Shown: positions 31,334 through 40,569, counted from the first letter of the stretch. The stretch: DNA of 46,836 bases from Streptomyces albospinus (GCF_014648695.1 NZ_BMRP01000048.1:1-46836); one strand, 5' to 3'. A program made the numbers and translations. The notes: generated by a model from the letters alone, not told the origin.

Positions 31334-33415
31334 ATGCGCTGGCTGGTGGGGTGGAGCAGTGCCGCGACCGCCAACGGGGAGCGCCGCACGGTCCTGCCCG
31401 TTGGCGCCCAGCTCCTCTGGGGCGACCCGGACCCCCTCTGGGCGGTCGGCGACTGGCGGCCCTACGAAGTCCGCGTCGTACAGGCCGATCCCGAGACCCG
31501 GCTCGCCGTCTTCGGGGTGTGCGGCGCCACCGACGACCAGCTGCGGGTCGGGCTGTTCGCCGCCCGAGGGGGCGCGCTGCGCCACCTCACCGCCTGGTCG
31601 GGCAGCTACACCGCCGTCGTCCAGGTGGGCCGCCGGATCACCATCACCGGCGATCTGGCAGGCGCCCGCCCCGTGTTCCACACCCGCTGGGCCGGCGGCA
31701 CCGCGTACGCCACCGCCGCCCTGCCGCTCGCCGACCTCGTCGAGGCCAGCCTCGACGTCGGCCATCTGGCCGCCCTGCTGGCCTGCCCGGACGCCCCCGA
31801 GGCGCTGGGCGCCGGCACGCCCTACGAGGGCGTCCGCCGGATCCCGCCCGGCCACGCCCTGGTGCTGCGCGCCGGCACGAGTGAGATCGCCTCCTTCGAG
31901 CCGACCGCCTCACTGGCCGTCGCCGCGCCCCAACTGGCCCCGGACCAGGCCGTGGACGGCGTCCGTGAGGCCCTCGTCGAGGCGGTGCGCGCCCGGCTGG
32001 CCGGCCCCCGCTTCGCCCCCGACCCGGACGGGCCGGAGGGGCTGGACCCCGGCCCGGTGCCCGGTATGGGCCCCGCGGAGCGGCGCGCGGCCCGCGGCGG
32101 ACCGGCTCCCGGCATCGGCGCCGACCTGTCCGGAGGCAGCGCCTCCGGAACGCTCGCCCTTCTGGCCGCCGGCCTCCCCGGGCAGCCCGGCACCCTCAAC
32201 GGCCACGGCGAGCGGCTGCTGGCCGTCACCTTCAACGACCGCGCCACCAACGGCGGCCGGCCCCACCGCGAGGCCGAACTGGAGCGCGCCCGCAGCATCG
32301 CCGACAATCCCCGGCTGCACCATGTCGTCGTCGCCGCCGGCGAAGAGGCGCTCCCGTACGCCGACCTCGACAACGGTCCGCTCACGGACGAGCCGGGCCC
32401 CTCGCTCACCGTCGCCGGCCGCCACCGCCGGCGGCTGCTGGCCGGCAGCGCCGACCACTTCGTCGGGAACGGCGCGCGACAGGTCCTGGACGCCCACCCG
32501 GCCCGGCTCGCCGACCTCCTCATGGACCGCAGGCGGCGCCATCTGCTGCGCCCGGTCACCGCGCTGGCCAAGGCGGACGGCCCGTCCGCGCACTCCGTCC
32601 TGGTGCCGTTCACCGTCTACCGGGCCGCCCGCCGGCTCGCCCGCACCCCGTACGCCACCGGGATCACCGAGGCGGCGCGCGGCCTCATGGAGCGGCAGTT
32701 CGCCGACGAACCGGTGGCCGGCGGGGCGGTCGACGCCTCACTGGCCGCCCTCGCCTGGTGCCGGCCCGGACCGGCCGCCCGCTGGCTCACGGGAGAGGCG
32801 CTGGCCGAAGTGGCGGGGCGCCTCGGGGACGCGGCGACCCGGTCGCCCGCCGCCGGCCGCCCCGGGGAGCGGCGCGCCCGTGCGGCGCTGGCCCGGCAGG
32901 CCACCGACCACCGGGTTCTTGAGCAGGCCGCCGAGGTCCGCAGCCAGCGGCTGCACGCCCCCTTCCTCGACAACCAGGTGGTGCTCGCCTGCCGTGCGCT
33001 GCCGGACACCCTCCGGGTGCAGCCCGGCGCCCGCGCGGCCGTACTGCGCTCGGTGCTGGCCGGCGCCGGCGTACGGGACCTGCCGCCGGGCTGGGGCGCC
33101 ACCTCGCACCTCACGCACACCGCCGCGGTACGAGCCGGACTGCGCGGCGCCGTCGGCCAGTTGGTGCAGCTCTTCGACGCGCCGCTGCTCGCCGACGCGG
33201 GTCTGGTCGAGGCGCGGGTGGTGCGCAAGGCGCTGCACGCGGCGGCCGAGGGCGCCGCGCTGCCGCTGGACGGGCTGGCCGAGCTGGTCTCCACGGAACT
33301 GTGGCTGCGGCGGCTGCTCGCCCGGCGCGGCTCGTGCTGGACCGGCGCGGAGGCGCCGCGGCAGCGGGCGGTCGCGGGGGGCGTGGTCCCCCGGGCACGC
33401 CTCTCCGGAGCCTGA
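31334..33415 (+). CDS. Asparagine-synthase-like protein, probable pseudoenzyme
   Basis: A 693-residue protein related to class B asparagine synthetases and to lasso-peptide cyclases. The N-terminal half follows the glutaminase fold (VGRRITITGDLAGARPVFHT, then YEGVRRIPPGHALVL) but starts MRWLVGW, so the catalytic Cys2 is missing. In the synthase half the ATP pyrophosphatase loop, normally SGGxDS, reads SGGSASG (residues 266-272), with Ala for Asp. The second motif, normally GGDE, reads GNGARQ (378-383). Both losses argue against normal adenylation. The C-terminal RSQRLHAPFLDNQVV region is conserved. ATG 31334 follows GGAGG at 31324-31328. No lasso precursor, protease or RiPP recognition gene lies nearby, so a regulatory or scaffold role is possible. 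Confidence 0.85.
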   Translation: MRWLVGWSSAATANGERRTVLPVGAQLLWGDPDPLWAVGDWRPYEVRVVQADPETRLAVFGVCGATDDQLRVGLFAARGGALRHLTAWSGSYTAVVQVGRRITITGDLAGARPVFHTRWAGGTAYATAALPLADLVEASLDVGHLAALLACPDAPEALGAGTPYEGVRRIPPGHALVLRAGTSEIASFEPTASLAVAAPQLAPDQAVDGVREALVEAVRARLAGPRFAPDPDGPEGLDPGPVPGMGPAERRAARGGPAPGIGADLSGGSASGTLALLAAGLPGQPGTLNGHGERLLAVTFNDRATNGGRPHREAELERARSIADNPRLHHVVVAAGEEALPYADLDNGPLTDEPGPSLTVAGRHRRRLLAGSADHFVGNGARQVLDAHPARLADLLMDRRRRHLLRPVTALAKADGPSAHSVLVPFTVYRAARRLARTPYATGITEAARGLMERQFADEPVAGGAVDASLAALAWCRPGPAARWLTGEALAEVAGRLGDAATRSPAAGRPGERRARAALARQATDHRVLEQAAEVRSQRLHAPFLDNQVVLACRALPDTLRVQPGARAAVLRSVLAGAGVRDLPPGWGATSHLTHTAAVRAGLRGAVGQLVQLFDAPLLADAGLVEARVVRKALHAAAEGAALPLDGLAELVSTELWLRRLLARRGSCWTGAEAPRQRAVAGGVVPRARLSGA

Positions 33416-33574
33416 GCCGCGGGCTGGGCGCTGCGGGCTGGGGGCGGTGCGGGGCCGCGGTGCGGGCCGGGTCGGGTCGGAGGCCGGGCGGGCGTGGCGT
33501 CGTGCCGGTTCGGCGCGGTGACGGTCCGGGGCGCCGGGTTCCGGTTCGCGTGCCTCGGGAGAACTCGACCGGTC

Positions 33575-33615
33575 TGTGGATAACCGGCGCGGTCGCGGAT
33601 CCGGGCTGTGGACAA
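33575..33615. promoter_or_regulatory. Two DnaA boxes upstream of the BTAD regulator
   Basis: TGTGGATAA (33575-33583), the complement of TTATCCACA, and TGTGGACAA (33607-33615), the complement of the Streptomyces-type box TTGTCCACA, lie in the same orientation. They start 32 bp apart, about three helical turns. The second ends 37 nt before the GTG start. Confidence 0.65.
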
Positions 33616-33640
33616 CGCGCGGGGAGGTGCCGCGGCCCGC

Positions 33641-33646
33641 GACAAT
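33641..33646 (+). promoter_or_regulatory. -10-like element for leaderless BTAD regulator message
   Basis: GACAAT lies 6 nt before GTG 33653. No ribosome site precedes the GTG, so a leaderless transcript is possible. The hexamer is not a perfect TAnnnT and no -35 is clear. Confidence 0.3.
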
Positions 33647-33652
33647 GACCGC

Positions 33653-36600
33653 GTGAAGGTTCGGATTCTGGGCACGACGGAGGTCCTGGGCGAGGAAGGA
33701 CGACCGGTGCCGCTGGGCGGCCCGCGGCTGCGGGCGCTGACGGCGGCGCTGGCGCTGCGGGCCGGTCGGGGGGTGGACGTGGCGACACTGATCGACGACG
33801 TATGGGCGGTGGACGGGCCGCCCCAGGACGCGCCGGCCGCGTTGCAGGCGCTGGTCGGGCGGCTGCGGCGGGCGCTGGGCAAGGAGGCCGTGGCCTCGCT
33901 GCCGGGGGCGTACCGCCTGGCCGCCGCGCCGGACGAGGTCGATCTGCACCGCTTCGCGCGGCTGGTGGCCGACGGCACCCGGGCATTGCAGGACGGTGAC
34001 CCCGCCGCCGCTGCCGAGACCCTGCGCGCCGGGCTCGCCCTGTGGCGCGGCCCCGCCCTCGCGGATCTCCCCGACGGTGCGAGCGCGGCCCGCGGCCCGG
34101 AGGCGCTGCGGCTGACCGCGCTGCACCGCCGCATCGATGCGGATCTGGCCCTCGGCCGCGCCACGGAACTGCTCCCCGAACTCCGGCAGTTGACCGCCGA
34201 CCACCCCCTGGACGAGCCCTTCCGCGCCCAGCTGATCCGCGCCCTGGACGCCGCCGGCCAGAGCGCCGCCGCCCTGGCCGCCTACGAGGACACCCGCCTG
34301 GCACTCGCGGACCGGCTGGGCGCCGACCCCGGCCCCGAACTCCGCCACCTGCACGCCCGGTTGCTGGGGAGAGCCGGGCAGTCCGAGGGGGCGCCCATGG
34401 ACCGTCGCCGTACGGCCGCCCCCGGCGCACCCGCGCGCAGCGGCAATCTCCGCCCCCGTCTGAACTCCTTCCTCGGCCGAGAGAGCGAACTCACCACGCT
34501 CCGACAGCAATTGAGGAGCCGCCGGACCCGCCTCATCACCCTCACCGGCCCCGGAGGCTCCGGCAAGACCCGCCTCGCCGAAGAGCTGGCCGCCTCCCTG
34601 GCGGCCGACCACCCCGACGGCGCCTGGATCGCCGAACTCGCCCCGCTGGACGCCCCCGAAGCCGTCCCCGGCGCCGTCCTGTCCGCACTCGGGCTCCGGG
34701 ACACCGCCGTCTTCGGCCAGGCCCTGGAGCCCCGTACGGCCGGCGAGCACCCCGACCCGGCGGCCCGGATCGCCGACCACTGCGCCGACCGCCGGCTGCT
34801 CCTCGTCCTGGACAACTGCGAGCATGTGATCGGCGCCGCCGCCGCGCTGGCCGACCAACTGCTGCGGCACTGCCCGCAGATGACCGTGCTCGCCACCAGC
34901 CGCGAGCCGCTGGGCGTCCCCGGTGAGACCGTACGGCCCCTGGAGCCGCTGCGCCCGGCGCCCGCGCACCAGCTGTTCGCCGAGCGCGCCGCGGCCGTCC
35001 GCCCCGACTTCCGCGCCACCGACGAGACCGCGGCGGTGGACGAGATCTGCCGCCGCCTGGACGGGCTGCCGCTCGCCATCGAGCTGGCCGCGGCCCGGCT
35101 GCGGCTGCTGTCCGCGCGCCAGATCGCCGACCGCCTCGACGACCGCTTCCGGCTGCTGACCAGCGGCAGCCGCACCGCACTGCCGCGCCAGCAGACGCTG
35201 CGCGCGGTCGTCGACTGGAGCTGGGAGCTGCTGGACGCGCCCGAACGCGCCCTGCTGCGCCGGCTGTCGGCGTTCGCCGGCGGCTGCACCCTCGCCGCGG
35301 CCGAGGCGGTATGCGGCGACCAGGAGGGAGCCGATGACGTCGGGGGATCGGATCACGCCTGGGGAGCCGGAGAAGCCCAGGGTGTGCTCCACCTGCTGGG
35401 CGCCCTGGTGGACAAGTCCCTGCTGCTCGTCGACCACCGGGGCGCCGAGCCCCGCTACAGGATGCTGGAGACCATCCACGCCTACGCCAAGGAGCAGGCC
35501 GCCGCCCGCCCCGAGGAGCGCGACCGCACCCACGCCCGGCACACCGCCCACTACCTGCGCTTCGTCACGGACGCCGGCCCCCGCATCCGCTCCGCCGACC
35601 AGCTGCCGTGGCTGGCCCGCATCGAGGCCGAGCTGGACAACGTACGGGCGGTGCTGCACCGCGCACTCGCCGCACGGGACGCCGGCACCGCACAGCGGCT
35701 GGCCCTCGCCATGGGCTGGTTCTGGTGGCTGCGCAACTACCGTACGGAGGGCGCCTCCTGGGTCAAGCGGATCATGGCCCTCGGCCCCGCTCTGGAGGAG
35801 CTCGGCGACACCGATCCGGAGTTCCGGGCGCAGACGGACCTGCGCCTGCTGCTCCTCTTCCTGCTCCAGGACCACGACCTCGACCGCGAATTCGCCGCCC
35901 CGGAGAAGAGATCGCTGGTCGACCGCCTGCTCACCGTCTACTCCCGCCCCCATCCGGGCAGCGCCCGGTTCCCCGGCCTGCTGTGGCCGTTCACCGCGTA
36001 CTTCCTCGGCGGATACGCCGAGATCCTGCCCCTGCTGGAGAGCGCGGTCGCCACCACCCGGGAGCTGGGCGGCGACTGGGAGTTGGGCGTCGCCCTGCTG
36101 TTCCGTACGCACATCACCATCGACCTGCCCGGTGGCCTGGAGCCGGCCGAGGCGGCCCGGCGGGAGCTGACCGCGCTGGCCCGCCGGATCGGCGACCGCT
36201 GGCTGCTCGCCCAGGCCGCCGCGGCCACCGGCGAGGTGCGCCAGACCTGCGGGCGATACGAGGAGGCGCGTGCGGCCTACGAGGAGGCGCTGGCGCTGAC
36301 CCAGGAGCTGGGGGCGTACACCGAAAGCCCGTGGATCCTCTCCCGGCTCGCCGAACTCCACTTCGCCGGCGGGGACCTGGCGGCCACGGAGAAGGCGCTG
36401 ATACGGGCGGAGGAGCAGGCCGCGGAGTGGCACGTACAGGACCCGCTGGCCTGCAACCACGCGCTGCGCGCCCGGATGGCGCTGCTCCGCGGCGATCCCC
36501 GGGCGGCGCACGAGGAGTGCGAGGCCGCGCGGGCCGCCGGCGATCTGGGCACCCTGCCACCCCAGTTCACGCTCATGCTCGCCGGTCTCGCCGCCCGGAT

Positions 36601-37072
36601 CGCCACCGCCTCGGGCGACGCACCGCATGCCCTGCGCCTGTGCCATGACGCGCTGAGCTCGGGCCTGACGCGCTACTGCCCCCGCCCCGTGGTCGCCGCC
36701 GTCGTCGAGAGCGCGGCTTCGGCGCTGCACGGCGCGGGCCGCCCGCGCGACGCGGCCCGGCTGCTGGGCGCGGCGGACACCTGGCGCGGCCAACTGCCGC
36801 GCCCCGTCCCCGAGGAGGCGGATGTCCGGCGCACGGCCGCCGCGCTGCGCGCCGAGCTGAACGGCGCGACCGACGGCGCGCACGAGACGCTGCACGCCGA
36901 GGGCACACACCTCACGCCGGCGGACGCCACCGCCCTACTGGCCTCCGGCCCCCTCCTCCCGGAAACCGACGCGGTCCCCGCTCCAGAATCCGACCCCGCC
37001 CCCACCCCGGCGCCCGCACCCGACCCCGCCCCCGCATCCGACGCAGCCCGCGCCCCGGGATCCGACGCATGA
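33653..37072 (+). CDS. BTAD/NB-ARC (AfsR-like) transcriptional regulator
   Basis: An 1139-residue regulator. An OmpR-type winged HTH (residues about 1-90, VKVRILG start) and a bacterial transcriptional activation domain (about 95-245) come first. An NB-ARC-like STAND ATPase follows, with P-loop GPGGSGKT (299-306), Walker B LLLVLDNCEH and a SREPLGVPGE sensor. A helical TPR-like C-terminal half (about 600-1090) and a Pro/Ala/Asp-rich tail complete it. This is the architecture of AfsR and large SARP regulators, which switch on secondary metabolism after phosphorylation or ligand binding. No biosynthetic cluster is adjacent, so the target is likely elsewhere. GTG 33653 is used because the HTH begins there. 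Paired DnaA boxes precede it. Confidence 0.92.
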   Translation: MKVRILGTTEVLGEEGRPVPLGGPRLRALTAALALRAGRGVDVATLIDDVWAVDGPPQDAPAALQALVGRLRRALGKEAVASLPGAYRLAAAPDEVDLHRFARLVADGTRALQDGDPAAAAETLRAGLALWRGPALADLPDGASAARGPEALRLTALHRRIDADLALGRATELLPELRQLTADHPLDEPFRAQLIRALDAAGQSAAALAAYEDTRLALADRLGADPGPELRHLHARLLGRAGQSEGAPMDRRRTAAPGAPARSGNLRPRLNSFLGRESELTTLRQQLRSRRTRLITLTGPGGSGKTRLAEELAASLAADHPDGAWIAELAPLDAPEAVPGAVLSALGLRDTAVFGQALEPRTAGEHPDPAARIADHCADRRLLLVLDNCEHVIGAAAALADQLLRHCPQMTVLATSREPLGVPGETVRPLEPLRPAPAHQLFAERAAAVRPDFRATDETAAVDEICRRLDGLPLAIELAAARLRLLSARQIADRLDDRFRLLTSGSRTALPRQQTLRAVVDWSWELLDAPERALLRRLSAFAGGCTLAAAEAVCGDQEGADDVGGSDHAWGAGEAQGVLHLLGALVDKSLLLVDHRGAEPRYRMLETIHAYAKEQAAARPEERDRTHARHTAHYLRFVTDAGPRIRSADQLPWLARIEAELDNVRAVLHRALAARDAGTAQRLALAMGWFWWLRNYRTEGASWVKRIMALGPALEELGDTDPEFRAQTDLRLLLLFLLQDHDLDREFAAPEKRSLVDRLLTVYSRPHPGSARFPGLLWPFTAYFLGGYAEILPLLESAVATTRELGGDWELGVALLFRTHITIDLPGGLEPAEAARRELTALARRIGDRWLLAQAAAATGEVRQTCGRYEEARAAYEEALALTQELGAYTESPWILSRLAELHFAGGDLAATEKALIRAEEQAAEWHVQDPLACNHALRARMALLRGDPRAAHEECEAARAAGDLGTLPPQFTLMLAGLAARIATASGDAPHALRLCHDALSSGLTRYCPRPVVAAVVESAASALHGAGRPRDAARLLGAADTWRGQLPRPVPEEADVRRTAAALRAELNGATDGAHETLHAEGTHLTPADATALLASGPLLPETDAVPAPESDPAPTPAPAPDPAPASDAARAPGSDA

Positions 37073-37361
37073 CCCGGCCTGCGACACAAGGGAGGACGCG
37101 CCCCACGACTCCGACGAACGGGTCCCCGACCCGGCCCGCGACCGCGGCTACGACCCGTCACGGACCCCGGTCAGCGACCCTGCCGGGACGGCGAAAGCGA
37201 GACAGCGGTCAGCGCCCAGCCCCCAGCGCCCAGTTCACGTCTCGGCCCACGCCCCACCCCACGCCCGGCGTGACAACCGGGCCGACAGCGGTCCGCCCCG
37301 ACTGCGGCCCGGCCCCGCCCACGGCCACGCCCTCAACCCCGTCACCGCCGACGGCCCCGCC
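37073..37361. other. Convergent intergenic region
   Basis: 289 nt between the stop of the BTAD regulator and the stop of the sigma-factor gene. It is rich in CCCACGCCC and CCGACGG-like short repeats. No gene and no clear stem-loop terminator with a T tract were seen. Confidence 0.4.
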
Positions 37362-39335
37362 TCACCGGCAGCTGATCTGCGACCGCGCCCAGTCCCCCAG
37401 CGCCACCAGATCGCCGGCGCTCTCCGGCTCGACCACCAGCCGCAGCGTCTTGCGGCCTGCCAGCGGGACGTGCACCGGCACCGCCGGCTGCCCGCCGCGC
37501 ACCACCCCCGACTGCCACAGCCGCGCCCCGTCCGCGTACACGGAGAAGCGCAGCGCCCCCAGCCCCAGGCCGAGATCGTCGACGCCGGCCGCGGCGTCAT
37601 ACGCGGTGCACTGCCGGTTGAGCGCGATCACCACCGAGGACGACGCGTGCACACTCACGCCGTGCGGATACGCCGTGCCGTCAATGCTCGGCCGGTGCCG
37701 TTTCCACATCCAGCCGCTCTCGAAGGTGCGCACCTCCGGTGTGCTGCCGTCGCCCGTGAAGTCGTACGGAAGTGAGTTGAGTGGGTACGGCGTCGACGGC
37801 GGGGGCGGCGTCGGGGTCGGCGTCGGTGTGGGCGTCGGGGTGGGTGTCGGCGTCGGGGTGGGTGTCGGCCTCGGCGGCGCGGGGGACGGTGTCGGCTTGG
37901 CCGGCGGCGTCGGCGTCGGTTTCGGCGGCGCCGGCGTAGGGCTGGGTGTCGGGGTGGGTGTCTGGGTGGGTGTCGGTTCGGGCGCCGCCCCGCCCACCGG
38001 CGCCACCGGCGTGTGCGACGGCGCCGGAGACGGCGACCGCGGCGCGGCCGGCACCGGCCGGTGCGGCTTCGCCTGCGGGTGCGGCGTCGGCTGCGGGGAC
38101 CCGGCCAGTGCGAACGCCAGCGCCGCGCCCGCCGCGACGACGACCCCGGCGCCGATCGCGACCTTCACCGGCGCGCCCAGACCCTCGCTCAGAGCCGCGC
38201 CGCCGGCACCGTTCGCCGTGCCGGAGCCGGCCCCCGCGCCGGACGCGGCGGCAGCCGCACCGGCCCCCGCCGCCGCACCCGCCCCGGCGACCCCCACCAC
38301 GGCGGCGGCCCCCTTGACGGCGTACCCGGCCGCGAACCAGCCGATGACCGCGATGGGCAGCACCGCCCCGATCCGCTCGTTGACGTCCGCGACCTCCAGC
38401 GCCGCCATCCGGCACCGGGCGCACTCCTCCAGATGCTTGCGCAGCCCCCGCTCGGCCCGCATCCGCAGCCCGCCCCGGGCGTACGCGCCGAGCCGGTCGG
38501 CATACCGGGCGCAGCCGCCGCCCGCGGTCAACGACTGGCTCACATGCGCCTGTAGATAAGCCTGTTTGAGGCCCTCCCGGGCCCGATGCGCCAGTACGGC
38601 GGTGGCGTTCGCGGTGAGCCCGAGCAGCGGTGCGACCTCGCTCGGCGACTCGTCCTCGATCGCGGTGTGCCACAGCACCGTCTGATAGCGCTCCGGCAGG
38701 CTGCGGAACGCCTGCATCGCCATCGACTGCTCGGCCTCGTGCATCGCCCGGACATCCGCGCCGAGATCCAGCGTGGCGTCGTCCAGCGACGACCCGGCCG
38801 CCGACACCGCGAACACCGCGAAGTCCTCGACCAGCTGCTCGCGTCGGGTGGTCTTCGCCCAGGCCGCGGCGACCCGCCGGACGGTCGTCAGCAGATAGGC
38901 GCGGACCGCCGAATCCGGCCCCGCCCCGCCCCGCACCGCTTGCAGCGTGCGCGCGAACACCTCGCCGGTCAGATCCTCCGCGGTGTGCGCGTCACGGCAG
39001 CAGCTGCGCGCATAGCGCCGCACCGCCCCGGCGTGCCGGCGGTACATCTCCTCGTACGCGCTGTCGTCGCCGGCGCGCATGGCGGCGATCAACTGGCCGT
39101 CGGACGGCGGCAGTCCGGCGTCCGGGCCGTCGGCGGACCCGCCCGCCGGCTCGCGGCCGGAGGTCCCTGCCGCCCGGTGGGAGTGCTCCCGCTGCGGCGG
39201 CACGCCGGGCCTGGGCCCCTCCGGGCCCCTCGCCGGGGGCGTCGCCCCCAGCGGCCCGGTCTGACCGGGGACCTGCCCGGAAGGCGTGCCGGCACTCCCG
39301 TCGCCGCGCCGCCCGTCCCGCCCGTCAACACCCAT
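37362..39335 (-). CDS. ECF sigma factor fused to membrane segments and NPCBM-like domain
   Basis: A 657-residue single-frame fusion. Sigma-70 region 2 (DDSAYEEMYRRHAGAVRRYARS) and region 4 (LPERYQTVLWHTAIEDES, then LLGLTANATAVLAHRAREGL) come first. A zinc-finger-like HLEECARC motif (about residue 300), as in anti-sigma factors, is next. Two hydrophobic stretches (about 318-350 and 375-400) follow, then a Pro/Thr linker and a C-terminal domain of about 140 residues resembling NPCBM carbohydrate-binding modules (DGTAYPHGVSVHASS, AGVDDLGLG, VYADGARLWQSG). The protein may thus be a sigma factor held at the membrane by its own inhibitor segment and sensing glycans outside. ATG 39335 (MGVDGRDG) is chosen; GTG 39401 is an alternative. 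The first 80 residues are Pro/Gly-rich. Confidence 0.85.
   Translation of the reverse strand: MGVDGRDGRRGDGSAGTPSGQVPGQTGPLGATPPARGPEGPRPGVPPQREHSHRAAGTSGREPAGGSADGPDAGLPPSDGQLIAAMRAGDDSAYEEMYRRHAGAVRRYARSCCRDAHTAEDLTGEVFARTLQAVRGGAGPDSAVRAYLLTTVRRVAAAWAKTTRREQLVEDFAVFAVSAAGSSLDDATLDLGADVRAMHEAEQSMAMQAFRSLPERYQTVLWHTAIEDESPSEVAPLLGLTANATAVLAHRAREGLKQAYLQAHVSQSLTAGGGCARYADRLGAYARGGLRMRAERGLRKHLEECARCRMAALEVADVNERIGAVLPIAVIGWFAAGYAVKGAAAVVGVAGAGAAAGAGAAAAASGAGAGSGTANGAGGAALSEGLGAPVKVAIGAGVVVAAGAALAFALAGSPQPTPHPQAKPHRPVPAAPRSPSPAPSHTPVAPVGGAAPEPTPTQTPTPTPSPTPAPPKPTPTPPAKPTPSPAPPRPTPTPTPTPTPTPTPTPTPTPPPPSTPYPLNSLPYDFTGDGSTPEVRTFESGWMWKRHRPSIDGTAYPHGVSVHASSSVVIALNRQCTAYDAAAGVDDLGLGLGALRFSVYADGARLWQSGVVRGGQPAVPVHVPLAGRKTLRLVVEPESAGDLVALGDWARSQISCR
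37800..37985. repeat. Pro-Thr repeat tract in the fused sigma factor gene
   Basis: GTCGGGGTGGGTGTCGGCGT-type units (6-bp TP codon pairs) encode a run of about 11 TP dipeptides and further PTP-rich units. This is the extended linker between the membrane segments and the outer domain, and is prone to length change. Confidence 0.85.
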
Positions 39336-39596
39336 CGCCGAGGCCCCCGAACCCGCCGTCGCACCGCAACACCGCGTAAGCGTGCCACACCGATGGCCCA
39401 CGCTTCAGAGGCCCCCCGGGCAACCACCCGACCGAGGAAGCCCCTCGGACGACCGCACTGACGTTCACTCGTACGGGGCAATCTGCGTGTACGGGAAACT
39501 CCGCACGCCCCGGGACCTCCGCGGCGTACGGGAGCAGCCGCCCCGCCCGGAGACCCCGTTCCCGGGGTTCCTCCGGACGGGTCCGGCTGCCGGATC

Positions 39597-40421
39597 TCAC
39601 CCGGCCGGGCGCGATCGCAGCCCCTCCAGCAGGATTTCCAGCAGCCGCGCGGAGGCGGCCCGCTGGTGCTCGGGATCGGGCAGCGCGGGCGCGCCCGTGG
39701 CGATCACCAGCAGGACGTCGGAGACCGTGACATCGGCCCGCAGCGCACCCGCCGCCCGGGCCCGCTCCACCAGCCGTCCGACGACCTCCAGCAGCGCCTG
39801 CCCGCCGGGCGTCTCCTCCACCGCGCCGGCCCCGCCCTCGACGGCGGCCGTCCGCGGCTCGACCGTCTCGCCGGCGACCCGCTGCTGCGGCACCCGCGCC
39901 TCGATCCCGCCGTCCGGAACCCGCGTCTCCGCCCCGTTCTCCGCTCCGCGCTCCTCGCTCGCGCCCACCCGCAGGATGCCCGGCGGCAGCAGCCGCCCGG
40001 CCCCCGAGGCGACCGACGTCCGCAGGAACCGCGACAGCGCCGACCAGGGATCGTCCTCCTGCCCCAGCGCGGCCCGCGCCTGCTCGGTCAGCCGCGCGGT
40101 CTCCTCCTCGGCTATCCGCCGGACCAGTACGTCCTTGCTCGGGAAACGGCGGTATACCGTCCCGACACCGACGCGGGCGCGCCGCGCCACGTCCTCCATC
40201 GGCGCGCCGTATCCCAGCTCGCCGAACACCTCGCGGGCCGCGCGCAGTACATGCTCCAGATTGCGCTGGGCATCCACCCGCAGCGGCGTGCTGCGGCCGT
40301 TGGCGCCGGTCACCGCGCCCGAACCGCTGCCGTCACTGCTGCTGCCGTTGGCACCGTTGGCACCGTTGGAAGCAGCGGTCACAGCGACGGCCGCCGGCCA
40401 TTGAGAGCCCTGAATGTGCAT
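39597..40421 (-). CDS. atrA: TetR-family regulator AtrA
   Basis: A 274-residue TetR regulator. A 45-residue Gly/Ser/Asn-rich head precedes the HTH (HVLRAAREVFGELGYGAPMEDVARRARVGVGTVYRRFPSKDVL, about residues 55-100), then a ligand/dimer domain with a Pro/Glu-rich insert around 155-200. Sequence, length and position next to a divergent NADH dehydrogenase gene match AtrA of S. coelicolor (SCO4118 beside SCO4119, from memory). AtrA activates the actinorhodin activator gene actII-ORF4, and its orthologue in S. griseus acts on the streptomycin pathway. The ATG at 40421 follows GGGGGAT. A promoter with -35 TTGACG lies 110 nt upstream. It may bind the GGAATG-type box in the same intergenic region. 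Confidence 0.88.
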   Translation of the reverse strand: MHIQGSQWPAAVAVTAASNGANGANGSSSDGSGSGAVTGANGRSTPLRVDAQRNLEHVLRAAREVFGELGYGAPMEDVARRARVGVGTVYRRFPSKDVLVRRIAEEETARLTEQARAALGQEDDPWSALSRFLRTSVASGAGRLLPPGILRVGASEERGAENGAETRVPDGGIEARVPQQRVAGETVEPRTAAVEGGAGAVEETPGGQALLEVVGRLVERARAAGALRADVTVSDVLLVIATGAPALPDPEHQRAASARLLEILLEGLRSRPAG

Positions 40422-40505
40422 AGTGATCCCCCGGTAATGACGTCTCCCCCCGGAGACTCCCCGCCCTGACGGTCGGAGTCACCCGACGAGAGGGTGCACC
40501 CCAAC

Positions 40506-40535
40506 GAGATACGAACATAGTTGAGCCCGCGTCAA
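40506..40535 (-). promoter_or_regulatory. Probable atrA promoter
   Basis: On the minus strand TTGACG (-35, 40530-40535) and TATCTC (-10, 40506-40511) with 18-bp spacing. The start would be near 40499, giving a leader of about 78 nt. Confidence 0.5.
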
Positions 40536-40569
40536 GATTGAAGGGGGCGTTCCGCACACTGCGCCCCCC

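Noticed and set aside
31334..33415. Lasso-peptide biosynthetic cluster
   Set aside because: No precursor peptide, cysteine-type leader peptidase or recognition element was found nearby, and the cyclase-like protein lacks the ATP motifs.
32738..36910. A 1390-residue open frame on the minus strand opposite the BTAD regulator
   Set aside because: Antisense to two well-supported genes and crossing their boundary; low-complexity Gly/Gln/Arg sequence with no domain.
37800..37985. GTCGGGGTGGGTGTCGG repeats considered as a minisatellite origin or CRISPR
   Set aside because: They encode a Pro-Thr linker in an intact gene and have no spacers.
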